The notes below the pieces were generated by a model that made no database searches, was not told the origin of the DNA, and saw nothing but the letters and a program-made list of their open reading frames with translations. The position numbers were made by a program, and so were the translations under genes. A DNA stretch of 14,251 bases. It comes from Solirubrobacteraceae bacterium (GTDB lineage Bacteria > Actinomycetota > Thermoleophilia > Solirubrobacterales > Solirubrobacteraceae). Positions 1 through 5,992 of the stretch are shown piece after piece; position 1 is the first letter of the stretch, and each line of letters starts with the position of its first letter. The DNA lies in assembly GCA_030038955.1 (NCBI GenBank), contig JASHQV010000140.1, positions 1-14,251 on the forward strand, given 5' to 3'.

Positions 1-440
1 GACAGCCACGTGTCGAGCAGCTCGTGGAACTGCGTCGAGCGCACGATCGTCCACGGCACACCGGCGCCTTCGATCACGCGCTCCTGCTCGAGCTTGACGC
101 GGTAGTAGCCGATCGGCACGTCCTCGATGCCGACGATCGACACGCACACGTGGTGGCCGACGCCGGCGCGCGCCTCGGCCTCCAGCAGCCGCCGCGACCC
201 CTCGACGAGCACCGCGCGCGCCTTCCCGGACGACGGTCCGTTGCTGGCGTCGACCACCACCTCACAGCTTTCGAGTGCCGCCTCCAGACCGGTGCCCGTG
301 GTCAGGTCGACGGGGTAGTCGGTGGCGGCGCGGCTGAGCGCGCGAACGTCGTGGCCGCCGCGTGCAAGCGCCGCCACGATCGGCCGCCCGATCGTTCCCG
401 TTCCACCTACGACCGCGATCCTCACGACGCTCTGGAGCAT
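1..440 (-). CDS. NAD(P)-binding SDR / NmrA-like protein (partial, C-terminus off the window)
   Basis: This leftward reading frame stays open to the window edge, so only the first 146 or so residues are present. The N-terminus reads RIAVVGGTGTIGRPIV, a GGTGTIG dinucleotide-binding loop typical of atypical/NmrA-like short-chain dehydrogenases. It is followed by VVVDASNGPS at the usual beta4 position, HVCVSIVGIEDVPIGYYRVK (a YxxxK-like segment) and GVPWTIVRSTQFHELL, a segment shared by NmrA-type NAD(P)H-binding oxidoreductases and NAD-epimerase relatives. The family binds NAD(P) and acts as a reductase or redox sensor; the substrate cannot be told here. ATG at 440 is the first start after an in-frame TAG. 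GTG at 425 would give MRIAVVGGTG, which is more typical of the family, and neither start has a convincing ribosome-binding site. It is divergent from vapBC. Family sure, specific role unknown. Confidence 0.85.
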   Translation of the reverse strand, partial: MLQSVVRIAVVGGTGTIGRPIVAALARGGHDVRALSRAATDYPVDLTTGTGLEAALESCEVVVDASNGPSSGKARAVLVEGSRRLLEAEARAGVGHHVCVSIVGIEDVPIGYYRVKLEQERVIEGAGVPWTIVRSTQFHELLDTWL

Positions 441-537
441 GCCGCATTCCGCGGCGAGCTGCTAGCGATGCCGCACGCGGCGGACGCCCGGCGGCGGTTG
501 TCGCAGGAGTCGCAGGCGTAGAGTGGGAGGCAGATGG

Positions 538-543
538 TATCGT
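538..543 (+). promoter_or_regulatory. Putative -10 element of the vapBC operon (leaderless)
   Basis: TATCGT lies exactly 13 nt before the A of the vapB ATG at 551. The same spacing is seen upstream of the udg and ybdK-like genes, so transcription may begin at or next to the start codon. No clear -35 is visible. A second candidate, TAGAGT, lies at 519-524. Confidence 0.4.
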
Positions 544-550
544 TCTCCCA

Positions 551-787
551 ATGGAGGCCACGGTCGACGCTGCCGGACGGATCGTCGTCCCCAAGCCGTT
601 GCGGGACGCGCTCGGACTCGCCGCCGGGTCGAAGGTCGACATCTCTCGCTACGGCGCCGGCCTGCAGCTGATCCCGGCGGGACGGACCGCACGGCTCGTC
701 GAGGAAGCCGGCGTGTTGGTCGCCTCAGGTGAGCGAGCGATCGACGACGACGACGTGCTCGCGCTGATCGACGCCGGCCGGCGTTGA
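551..787 (+). CDS. vapB: AbrB/SpoVT-fold antitoxin (VapB-like)
   Basis: This 78-residue protein starts MEATVDAAGRIVVPKPLRDA, the swapped-hairpin AbrB/MazE-type DNA-binding fold (residues 1 to about 45). Its GRIVVPKPLRDALGL core is the standard signature of VapB antitoxins. The C-terminal part (RAIDDDDVLALIDAGRR) is acidic and is expected to wrap around and block the toxin. The role inferred from the family is to neutralise the PIN-domain RNase encoded next door and to autorepress the operon. The start is ATG 551, because the fold begins there; a TANNNT hexamer 13 nt upstream suggests a leaderless mRNA. The TGA stop overlaps the TTG start of the toxin gene (TTGA), implying translational coupling. 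Confidence 0.88.
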   Translation: MEATVDAAGRIVVPKPLRDALGLAAGSKVDISRYGAGLQLIPAGRTARLVEEAGVLVASGERAIDDDDVLALIDAGRR

Positions 788-1194
788 ACGCGCTGGCGAT
801 CGATACGAGCGTCGCGATTCCGCTGCTCGTGCAGAGCCACGCGGCGCACGCCGAGGTTGTTCGCTGGTGGGGCGGCCGGGAGGTGGCGCTGAGCGGCCAT
901 GCGCTGCCCGAGACCTACTCCGTGCTCACGCGCCTGCCCGGCGATCTGAGGTTGACACCCGCCGACGCCGCCCGCCTGATCGCCGAACGGCTCGCCAGGC
1001 CGCTCGTCCTGCGGGCGGACACACGCCGCCAGCTTCCCTCCGTGCTTGCTCGCCTCGGGATCGCCGGTGGCGCCGTGCACGACGCGCTCGTTGGCCTCGC
1101 GGCAGCTGAGCACAGGACTACGCTCGCCACACGTGACGTACGCGCCAGGGCCACCTACGAGTTGGTCGGCACAGAGGTCGTGATCGCCGAATGA
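784..1194 (+). CDS. vapC: PIN-domain ribonuclease toxin (VapC-like)
   Basis: This 136-residue single-domain PIN protein carries the four expected acidic active-site residues: D7 in AIDTSVAI, E43 in LPETYSVL, D100 in VHDALVGL and D118 in TRDVRA. VapC toxins are Mg2+-dependent endoribonucleases that cut tRNA or rRNA when not bound by their VapB. Here the partner is the AbrB-type protein immediately upstream. The only plausible start is TTG 784, which overlaps the antitoxin stop as TTGA. The stop overlaps the ATG of the acyltransferase gene (ATGA), so the toxin lies in the middle of a three-gene coupled unit. No catalytic residue is missing, so the toxin looks intact. The RNA target cannot be inferred. 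Confidence 0.9.
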   Translation: MNALAIDTSVAIPLLVQSHAAHAEVVRWWGGREVALSGHALPETYSVLTRLPGDLRLTPADAARLIAERLARPLVLRADTRRQLPSVLARLGIAGGAVHDALVGLAAAEHRTTLATRDVRARATYELVGTEVVIAE

Positions 1195-1799
1195 CGGCGG
1201 ACGGCGGAGCCAGCGATGTTCGGCAGCACGCGCTGCTGTGGGGGCAGAAGTGGCGCTGGTATCAGCGCAACTCGTTTCCGTGGCGGCGGGCGGCGATCGA
1301 TTGGGAGCTGGCGCGGCGGCGGGCGTTCGCGCGCTGGCCGCTGCACGGCGACGTGCTCGAGGCGCTGCGGCAGGGGCGGCTCGAGATCGGCGAGCAGGTG
1401 CTGCTCGAGCCCGACGTGTGGATCACCGCGCCCGCGCCCGCGCGGGTGCGGATCGGCGCGGGGACGTTCCTGAACCTGGGGGTGATGGTGGCCGCGCTCG
1501 AGCTGGTCGAGATCGGCGAGCACTGCATGCTCGCCAACGGCTGCCTCGTGACCGACGCCAACCACCGCTTCGACGACTTCGAGCGACCCGTCCCCTGGCA
1601 GGGGTTCACGAGCAAGGGGCCGACGCGGATCGGCGACAACGTCTGGTGCGGCGCGCACGTGGTCGTGACCAGCGGCGTGACGATCGGCGAGCGCTGCGTG
1701 ATCGGCGCCAACTCGGTGGTCACCGACGACATCCCGGCGTTCTCGGTCGCCGCCGGCGCCCCCGCGCGGGTGCTGAGATCGGTGCGCGAGCCGCAGTGA
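1191..1799 (+). CDS. Left-handed beta-helix (hexapeptide) acyltransferase
   Basis: This 202-residue protein has a predicted helical N-terminus (residues 1-60, WRWYQRNSFPWRRAAIDWEL) and then hexapeptide repeats such as RIGAGTFLNLGVMV, EIGEHCMLANGCLV, RIGDNVWCGAHVVV and TIGERCVIGANSVV. It ends in VAAGAPARVLR, the usual terminus of the maltose/galactoside O-acetyltransferase (LacA/WbbJ-like) group. H125 in TDANHRFDD is in the position of the catalytic histidine. The family transfers acetyl from acetyl-CoA to a sugar or similar hydroxyl or amine; the acceptor is unknown, but cell-surface sugar is a reasonable guess. The ATG overlaps the vapC stop (ATGA), and the gene ends 6 nt from the stop of the convergent DUF47 gene. 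No toxin-related role is shown by the sequence itself. Confidence 0.88.
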   Translation: MTADGGASDVRQHALLWGQKWRWYQRNSFPWRRAAIDWELARRRAFARWPLHGDVLEALRQGRLEIGEQVLLEPDVWITAPAPARVRIGAGTFLNLGVMVAALELVEIGEHCMLANGCLVTDANHRFDDFERPVPWQGFTSKGPTRIGDNVWCGAHVVVTSGVTIGERCVIGANSVVTDDIPAFSVAAGAPARVLRSVREPQ

Positions 1800-1805
1800 G
1801 GCCGG

Positions 1806-2432
1806 CTACGAGTTCTTGATCACTACGCCCTCGAGGATGTACGCGACGCGCTCGATCGCGTCGATCGCGTCCTCGAGCCGCTGGAACAAGTCCTTCCAGC
1901 GGATCACGACCATCGGGTCGATGCCGCCGTCGAACAGCGACGCCACGGCCTCGCGCGCGATCCGGTCACCCTCGTTCTCGAGCCGGTTGATCTCGACCGT
2001 GTGCTCGGAGAGGTCGTGGAAGCCGCGCAGCCGCGGCATCGCCGCGGACGCCTGCTTGGAGGCCGCGCGCAGCACCCGCGCGAGCTTGACCGCCTGGTCC
2101 ATCGGCGCCTCGATCTTGTACAGCCCGAGGTAGTCGGCCACCTCCTCGATGTAGTCGACGACGTCGTCAAGCGCCGATGACAGCGCGAGAATGTCCTCCC
2201 GGTCGATCGGGGTGACGAACGTGTGGTTGAGGCGGTCGATGATGTCGTGGGTGATCCGGTCGCCCTCGTGCTCGCAGTCACGGATGTCCCGGGCGAGCAG
2301 CCTGCTGTCGGGATAGCCACTGAGCATCTCGTCGAGCAGCTCGGAGGAGCGCAGCACGTTTCGCCCGGCCTCCTCGAGCAGCTCGAAGTAGACGCGATCC
2401 CGCGGGGCGAAGACCTGCGGCAGCCTGGGCAC
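1806..2432 (-). CDS. DUF47 family PhoU-like protein (Pit phosphate transporter accessory)
   Basis: This 208-residue, almost entirely helical protein has the DUF47/PhoU-like pattern: CEHEGDRITHDIIDRLNHTFVTPIDREDI, then SALDDVVDYIEEVADYLGLY, and in the second half RLENEGDRIAREAV followed by IRWKDLFQRLEDAIDAIE. The two ExE(G)D repeats are the metal-binding helices of the fold. Family members usually pair with low-affinity Pit-type phosphate or metal-phosphate carriers and tune their activity. No pit gene is visible beside it here, because the downstream neighbour is convergent. GTG 2432 is the start; the more obvious ATG at 2440 is out of frame. A TACCAT hexamer 12 nt upstream suggests a leaderless mRNA. 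It lies 87 nt after panB on the same strand and could be partly co-transcribed. Confidence 0.88.
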   Translation of the reverse strand: MPRLPQVFAPRDRVYFELLEEAGRNVLRSSELLDEMLSGYPDSRLLARDIRDCEHEGDRITHDIIDRLNHTFVTPIDREDILALSSALDDVVDYIEEVADYLGLYKIEAPMDQAVKLARVLRAASKQASAAMPRLRGFHDLSEHTVEINRLENEGDRIAREAVASLFDGGIDPMVVIRWKDLFQRLEDAIDAIERVAYILEGVVIKNS

Positions 2433-2438
2433 GCGCCC

Positions 2439-2444
2439 ATGGTA
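2439..2444 (-). promoter_or_regulatory. Putative -10 element of the DUF47 gene
   Basis: TACCAT on the minus strand lies 12 nt before the GTG start at 2432. The identical hexamer lies 13 nt before the udg GTG. This is consistent with a leaderless transcript; no -35 consensus is seen. Confidence 0.4.
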
Positions 2445-2500
2445 ATGACCGGCGGCGCCCGGCGTGCGACCTGTTGGTGTTGCGGCGCGTCCAGGAAGTC

Positions 2501-2516
2501 CGACGCGTCCGCGTCG
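2501..2516 (-). terminator. Short inverted repeat after panB, possible terminator
   Basis: CGACGCG and CGCGTCG form a perfect 7-bp inverted repeat separated by 2 nt, starting 3 nt beyond the panB stop. There is no T-tract, so it could equally be a weak pause site or chance in GC-rich DNA. Confidence 0.3.
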
Positions 2517-2519
2517 CTG

Positions 2520-3440
2520 TCAGCGCGGGTCCGCCGCGGGCGCCGCCAGTGCACCGAGCTCGGAGCGGAACAGGTCAAGCTCCGACGGGTCGATCGAGTA
2601 GCCGTGCTCGGGGCGCGGATACCGTCGCTCGCGGACATCGGAGGCGAACGCGGCGACGCCTCCATTCATCTCCCCCTGCAGCTCCGCGTAGCGCTGCACG
2701 AAGCGAGCTCCGCGACCTTCGCGAATCCCGAGCAGGTCGTGGAACACCAGCACCTGGCCATCGGTGGCCGGCCCGGCGCCGATACCGATCACGGGAACCT
2801 CGAGCAGTGGCACGAGCGCATCGGAGACGGCGGCGGGGATCGCCTCGAACACGATCGCGAAGCAGCCGGCCCGCTCCAGCGCGAGCGCCTCCTGCGCGAT
2901 CTGCAGCGCAGCGCTGCCGCTGCGACCCTGAGCGCGGTAGCCGCCCAGCGCCGTGGAGGTCTGCGGCGTGAGGCCGACGTGGCCCATCACCGGGATCCCG
3001 GCGGCGACGATCGCGCGCGCCCGCGCCACCGAGGTGTCGTTGCCGCGTTCGAGCTTGACCGCATCGGCGCCGGCCTCCTTGACGAACCGCAGCGCAGTCG
3101 CCACGGCCTGCTCGTCGGACGCCTCGTAGGACCCGAACGGCAGGTCGGCGACAAGAAACGGGGTGCGCAGGCCGCGCCGCGTGGCACGGGCGAGCACGAG
3201 CAGCTCGTCGGTCGTGACGGCGACCGTCGACGGATAGCCGAGCACGGTCATCGCGCCCGAGTCGCCGACCAGGACGACGTCGACGCCCGCGGCCTCGGCT
3301 GCCCTGGCGCTGGGGAAGTCATAGGCGGTAACCATCACGATCGGCTCGCCGAGACGCTTCTTCTCCTGCAGGATCGGCAGCGTCACCGGCAGACGCGAGG
3401 CGTCTTCGGGAACGGCGATGTGGGGGGGTGCGGCGGACAT
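2520..3440 (-). CDS. panB: 3-methyl-2-oxobutanoate hydroxymethyltransferase (PanB)
   Basis: PanB adds a hydroxymethyl group from 5,10-methylene-tetrahydrofolate to alpha-ketoisovalerate to give ketopantoate, the first committed step to pantothenate and CoA, in the cytoplasm. The 306-residue sequence shows the full TIM-barrel set: VTAYDFPSARAAEAAG, metal ligands D60 (VGDSGAMTVLGY) and D99 (VADLPFGSY), VKLERG (129-133), GHVGLTPQ (153-160), catalytic E199 in FEAIP, and VIGIGAGPATDGQVLV. It is longer than the usual 260-280 residues because of about 20 extra N-terminal residues and a C-terminal tail (DPSELDLFRSELGALAAPAA). The start ATG 3440 is fixed by a strong AGGAGG, which overlaps the panC stop: the TAA and the Shine-Dalgarno share bases (TAAGGAGG). 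It is the last gene of the DUF2520-panC-panB operon. Confidence 0.97.
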   Translation of the reverse strand: MSAAPPHIAVPEDASRLPVTLPILQEKKRLGEPIVMVTAYDFPSARAAEAAGVDVVLVGDSGAMTVLGYPSTVAVTTDELLVLARATRRGLRTPFLVADLPFGSYEASDEQAVATALRFVKEAGADAVKLERGNDTSVARARAIVAAGIPVMGHVGLTPQTSTALGGYRAQGRSGSAALQIAQEALALERAGCFAIVFEAIPAAVSDALVPLLEVPVIGIGAGPATDGQVLVFHDLLGIREGRGARFVQRYAELQGEMNGGVAAFASDVRERRYPRPEHGYSIDPSELDLFRSELGALAAPAADPR

Positions 3441-3451
3441 CTTCTTCCTCC

Positions 3452-4339
3452 TTAGGTGATCAGCTCGCTCTGTCGCGCCGGCGCCTGGCTGCCGGCAAGG
3501 GTCAACAGCTGGTTGTCGATCAGGCGGGTGCGGCCGACCCGCGCAGCGACGAGCGCCAGCACCGGGCGCTCGACGGCGTCAACGGGCTCCAACGTGTCGG
3601 GCGCCACCAGCTCGAAGTACTCCGGCTCGACGCCGGCGGCTCTCAGCGCCGCGAGTGCCTGACCGCGGATCGCCGCGGCGTCGCGCTCGCCCCCGGCAAC
3701 CGCATCGGCCGCGCCTCGCAGCGCCCGCGACAGCGACAGCGCGCGGTCGCGCTCGGCCGGCGACAGGTGCGCGTTGCGGCTGGACAGCGCGAGACCATCG
3801 GCGTTGCGGACGGTCGGGCAGGTCTCGATCCGCAGCGGCAGGTCGAGATCGAGCACCAGGCGCCTGATCACCGTGACCTGCTGGATGTCCTTGTGGCCGA
3901 AGTAGACGACATCGGGCGCGACCATGTTCAGCAGCTTCGTGACGACCGTGGTGACGCCATCGAAGTGGCCTTGACCGCGGTACGCCCCCTCGAGGCGATC
4001 GGTCAGCCCGGAGACCGACACGGTCGTGGCAAAGCCGGGTGGATAGACCTCCTCGACCGACGGCGCGAACAGCAGGTCGACCCCGGCCTCCGCGGCCAGC
4101 GCCGCGTCACGTGCCTCGTCGCGCGGATAGCCCGCGAAGTCGCTCGCCTCGTTGAACTGCGCCGGGTTGACGAACAGCGACATCACGACCACGTCGCACT
4201 GTTGCCGCGCTCGCTCGATCAGCGACAGGTGCCCGGCGTGGAGCGCGCCCATCGTCGGCACGAGCCCGATCCGGGCGCCGGTGCGCCGGGGCTCCGCCAG
4301 TGCCGCTCGCAGTGTGGCGACCGTGCGGACCGTGTTCAT
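3452..4339 (-). CDS. panC: Pantothenate synthetase (PanC)
   Basis: PanC condenses pantoate with beta-alanine, using ATP through a pantoyl-adenylate intermediate. The 295-residue protein begins MNTVRTVATLRAAL and carries the nucleotidyltransferase HIGH-like signature PTMGALHAGHLSL (28-40), FVNPAQFNEASDFAGYPR, the pantoate-site segment YRGQGHFDGVTTVVTKLLN, FGHKDIQQ and the KMSKS-like LALSSRNAHLSP. The length matches the family. The reading frame continues upstream without a start that fits the family, so ATG 4339 is chosen: it has GGAGGG upstream, overlaps the DUF2520 stop as ATGA, and exactly begins the conserved N-terminus. PanB follows after an 11-nt gap. No panD (beta-alanine source) or panE is present in the window. 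Confidence 0.97.
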   Translation of the reverse strand: MNTVRTVATLRAALAEPRRTGARIGLVPTMGALHAGHLSLIERARQQCDVVVMSLFVNPAQFNEASDFAGYPRDEARDAALAAEAGVDLLFAPSVEEVYPPGFATTVSVSGLTDRLEGAYRGQGHFDGVTTVVTKLLNMVAPDVVYFGHKDIQQVTVIRRLVLDLDLPLRIETCPTVRNADGLALSSRNAHLSPAERDRALSLSRALRGAADAVAGGERDAAAIRGQALAALRAAGVEPEYFELVAPDTLEPVDAVERPVLALVAARVGRTRLIDNQLLTLAGSQAPARQSELIT

Positions 4340-5082
4340 GCCGCCCTCCGATCGCGTGACGCGGGAGCGCTCGCGAGCGACGCGGTCGCGCCTACGAGCG
4401 CGTCGAACAGCTCCAGCAGCTCGGGCGCGCGTGCCGCGACGGCCTGGCGCTGGGCGGCGACGGTGGCCGCATCGCCGCGGGCGACCGGGCCGGTCAGCGC
4501 CCGCTCGGCCCCGAGCTCGGCCCAGTTGTCGACGGTCGCCCGCACGAGTGGCACCAGCAGCTGCCGCGAGACGCCGGCGCTGGCGGCCAGCCGCTCGGCC
4601 GCCGCCTCGAGCGTGACCAGGAAGTTCGACGCGATCGAAGCCGCGGCATGGTAGGCGCCGCGGTCGGCGGCGGCGATCTCCACCGGCTCCATCCCGACGC
4701 GCTGCGCGAGCGCTCGCGCCACGGCCAGCGCCCGCGGGGAGGAGCCGTCGACGGCGGCGCCGGCACCGCGAAGATCGGCGCCGCGAGCGGTCACGGTCAT
4801 CAACGGATGCAACGAGAACGCTTCGTGCGGCGCAAGCACATCGAGACCGCTCGCCCCGGAGCAGTGGCCGACCAGCCGCCCCGGCGCAACGACTGCCGCT
4901 GCCCGCGAGATCTCGGCGTCGGGAATGCACAGCAGCACCGCCTCGCAACCGTCACCGTCGGCGCCGCGAGCGAGCGGCCCGTCCACCGACAGTCCCGTCG
5001 CGACCAGCTGCGCGGTGATCGCGCGGCCAAGGCGGCCGGCGCCGATCACGGCGAGGGTGGGTATGTCGCTGACGGGGCGCAG
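4336..5082 (-). CDS. Rossmann-fold DUF2520 protein (COG5495-type), candidate ketopantoate reductase
   Basis: The protein has an N-terminal NAD(P)-binding Rossmann domain (LAVIGAGRLGRAI near residues 9-21, then AVLLCIPDAEI and VGHCSGASG). A C-terminal all-helical DUF2520 domain follows, with FSLHPLMTV, YHAAASIASNFLVTLEAAA and LTGPVARGDAATV. The layout resembles the 6-phosphogluconate-dehydrogenase-like superfamily to which PanE belongs. Its coupling to panC (ATGA overlap) and the lack of panE make a role in ketopantoate reduction an attractive inference; the biochemical function is not established here. The best start is CTG 5082: GAGGAG lies 7 nt upstream and the fold begins a few residues later. 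The only in-frame GTG is at 5226, which would add 48 residues with no domain character running through the putative leader RNA. Length from CTG is 248 residues. Confidence 0.85.
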   Translation of the reverse strand: MRPVSDIPTLAVIGAGRLGRAITAQLVATGLSVDGPLARGADGDGCEAVLLCIPDAEISRAAAVVAPGRLVGHCSGASGLDVLAPHEAFSLHPLMTVTARGADLRGAGAAVDGSSPRALAVARALAQRVGMEPVEIAAADRGAYHAAASIASNFLVTLEAAAERLAASAGVSRQLLVPLVRATVDNWAELGAERALTGPVARGDAATVAAQRQAVAARAPELLELFDALVGATASLASAPASRDRRAA

Positions 5083-5189
5083 TCCAGTTCTCCTCGGGAG
5101 ATACCGGCCACTGATGGGCTCTGGGAACCAGAGGCCTCCCGTTCTGCCGGGAAGCCCTCCGCGGTCCGTCCCGGACGGTGACGGCCGCT
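5083..5189 (-). promoter_or_regulatory. Putative structured 5' leader of the pantothenate operon
   Basis: The roughly 107 nt between the predicted transcription start and the CTG of the DUF2520 gene contain successive hairpins on the minus strand. (1) 5188-5180 pairs with 5170-5161 as a 9-bp stem with a single bulged A at 5165 and a 9-nt loop. (2) 5157-5148 pairs with 5141-5132 as a 10-bp stem with two G.U pairs and loop GCAGAA. (3) 5133-5128 pairs with 5124-5119 as 6 bp with loop TTC, sharing two bases with hairpin 2, so the two compete at their junction. GAGGAG of the start site follows. A regulatory RNA is inferred from structure and position only. The published pan motif, as recalled, also uses hairpins with bulged adenosines upstream of pan genes, but no match is claimed. 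Confidence 0.4.
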
Positions 5190-5196
5190 GCCACGA

Positions 5197-5202
5197 ATAG
5201 TA
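5197..5202 (-). promoter_or_regulatory. Putative -10 of the DUF2520-panC-panB operon
   Basis: TACTAT on the minus strand, with TGGGCA about 17 nt upstream as a weak -35, places transcription start near 5189-5190, one or two bases before the first stem of the predicted leader. It lies back to back with the udg promoter. Confidence 0.4.
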
Positions 5203-5246
5203 CCCACAGACCGTGGTCTTGCCCACCCTCCGGCTGGCGCCTCGCC

Positions 5247-5252
5247 TACCAT
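5247..5252 (+). promoter_or_regulatory. Putative -10 of the udg gene (leaderless)
   Basis: TACCAT lies 13 nt before the GTG at 5260, and only 7 nt separate the hexamer from the start codon. There is no room for a ribosome-binding site in the transcript, which points to leaderless translation. Confidence 0.45.
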
Positions 5253-5259
5253 CTCCGCG

Positions 5260-5940
5260 GTGAGGAGCGCTTCACAGCGCCGCGAGCTGCTGAAGGCAGT
5301 GTTCGAGGAGGCGCAGGGCTGCGTTCGCTGCCCCCTGCACGAGACGCGCACGCGCGTCGTGTTCGGGGCCGGCAACGCCGACGCCGACCTGATGTTCGTG
5401 GGCGAGGCGCCCGGCGCCAACGAGGACCGTCAGGGGCTTCCGTTCGTCGGCCAGGCCGGCAAGCTGCTGGATAGGCTGCTGGCCGAGATCGGGCTCGAGC
5501 GCGGCGACGTGTTCATCTGCAACACGATCAAATGCCGGCCACCCGACAACCGCGATCCATACCCGCACGAGCTCGACAGCTGCCAGCCCTACCTGTTCCG
5601 CCAGATCGACCTGATCGAGCCGATCGTGATCTGCACGCTCGGCAACTTCGCGACGAAGCTGCTGCGCGCCGATCCAACCGGCATCTCGCGGCTGCACGGC
5701 CAGGCCGAGGTGCGGGTGATCGGTCCGCGTGCCGTGCGCCTGTACCCGCTGTTCCACCCCGCCGCGGCGCTGTACACGCCGGCGACGCTGGAGACGCTGC
5801 GAACCGACTTCGCGCGCATCCCGGAGTTGCTGGCGCAGGGCGCGCCGCCGCAGCCCGAGCCGGTGGAGTCGGTGCCCGAGCCTGCCCCAGAGACGGACGA
5901 CCTGGTCGCGGCGGCCGAGCAGCAGCTCGGCCTGTTCTGA
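5260..5940 (+). CDS. Family 4 uracil-DNA glycosylase (Fe-S type) with clamp-binding-like tail
   Basis: This enzyme removes uracil from DNA, starting base-excision repair of deaminated cytosine. The 226-residue protein has the four cluster cysteines of family 4: C21 and C24 (CVRC), C92 (IKCRPP) and C108 (SCQPYL). Motif 1 is GEAPGANED (48-56), followed by GLPFVGQAGKLLDRLL and NTIKCRPPDNRDP. The C-terminal active-site motif is HPAAAL. After the catalytic domain a flexible Pro/Glu-rich linker (about 190-212) leads to an acidic helix ending in QLGLF at the extreme C-terminus (222-226). That pentapeptide fits the bacterial beta-clamp binding motif QL(S/D)LF. Start GTG 5260 fits the leaderless promoter. 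The gene converges on the flippase gene, with the double palindrome in between. Confidence 0.94.
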   Translation: MRSASQRRELLKAVFEEAQGCVRCPLHETRTRVVFGAGNADADLMFVGEAPGANEDRQGLPFVGQAGKLLDRLLAEIGLERGDVFICNTIKCRPPDNRDPYPHELDSCQPYLFRQIDLIEPIVICTLGNFATKLLRADPTGISRLHGQAEVRVIGPRAVRLYPLFHPAAALYTPATLETLRTDFARIPELLAQGAPPQPEPVESVPEPAPETDDLVAAAEQQLGLF

Positions 5941-5942
5941 GG

Positions 5943-5992
5943 CGATCTGTGGATGAAAATTGGTCTATAGACCAATTTTCATCCACAGATCG
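5943..5992. repeat. 50-bp perfect palindrome between convergent genes
   Basis: Every base from 5943 to 5992 pairs with its partner around the centre between 5967 and 5968: 25 bp per arm and no mismatch. The arm runs GATCTGTGGATGAAAATTGG then TCTA, so the core is AT-rich, unlike the surrounding DNA. The palindrome begins 2 nt after the udg stop. As RNA it would give a long hairpin from either direction, consistent with a bidirectional terminator, but such perfection exceeds what termination needs. GATC sites cap both ends. A dispersed palindromic element or protein-binding site is equally possible. What is seen is certain; the function is not. Confidence 0.97.

Noticed and set aside
2223..4654. 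Long plus-strand open frames opposite panB and panC
   Set aside because: They are antisense to panB and panC, which have complete family motifs and ribosome-binding sites; the antisense translations have no recognisable fold.
4340..4948. Upstream extension of panC as a fusion protein
   Set aside because: The extra 203 codons are antisense-like Arg-rich sequence out of frame with DUF2520, and ATG 4339 has a good ribosome-binding site and begins the conserved PanC N-terminus.
5943..5992. Short peptide encoded by the palindrome (same translation on both strands)
   Set aside because: Identical translation on both strands follows automatically from perfect symmetry; no start codon with a ribosome site or family match supports a gene.
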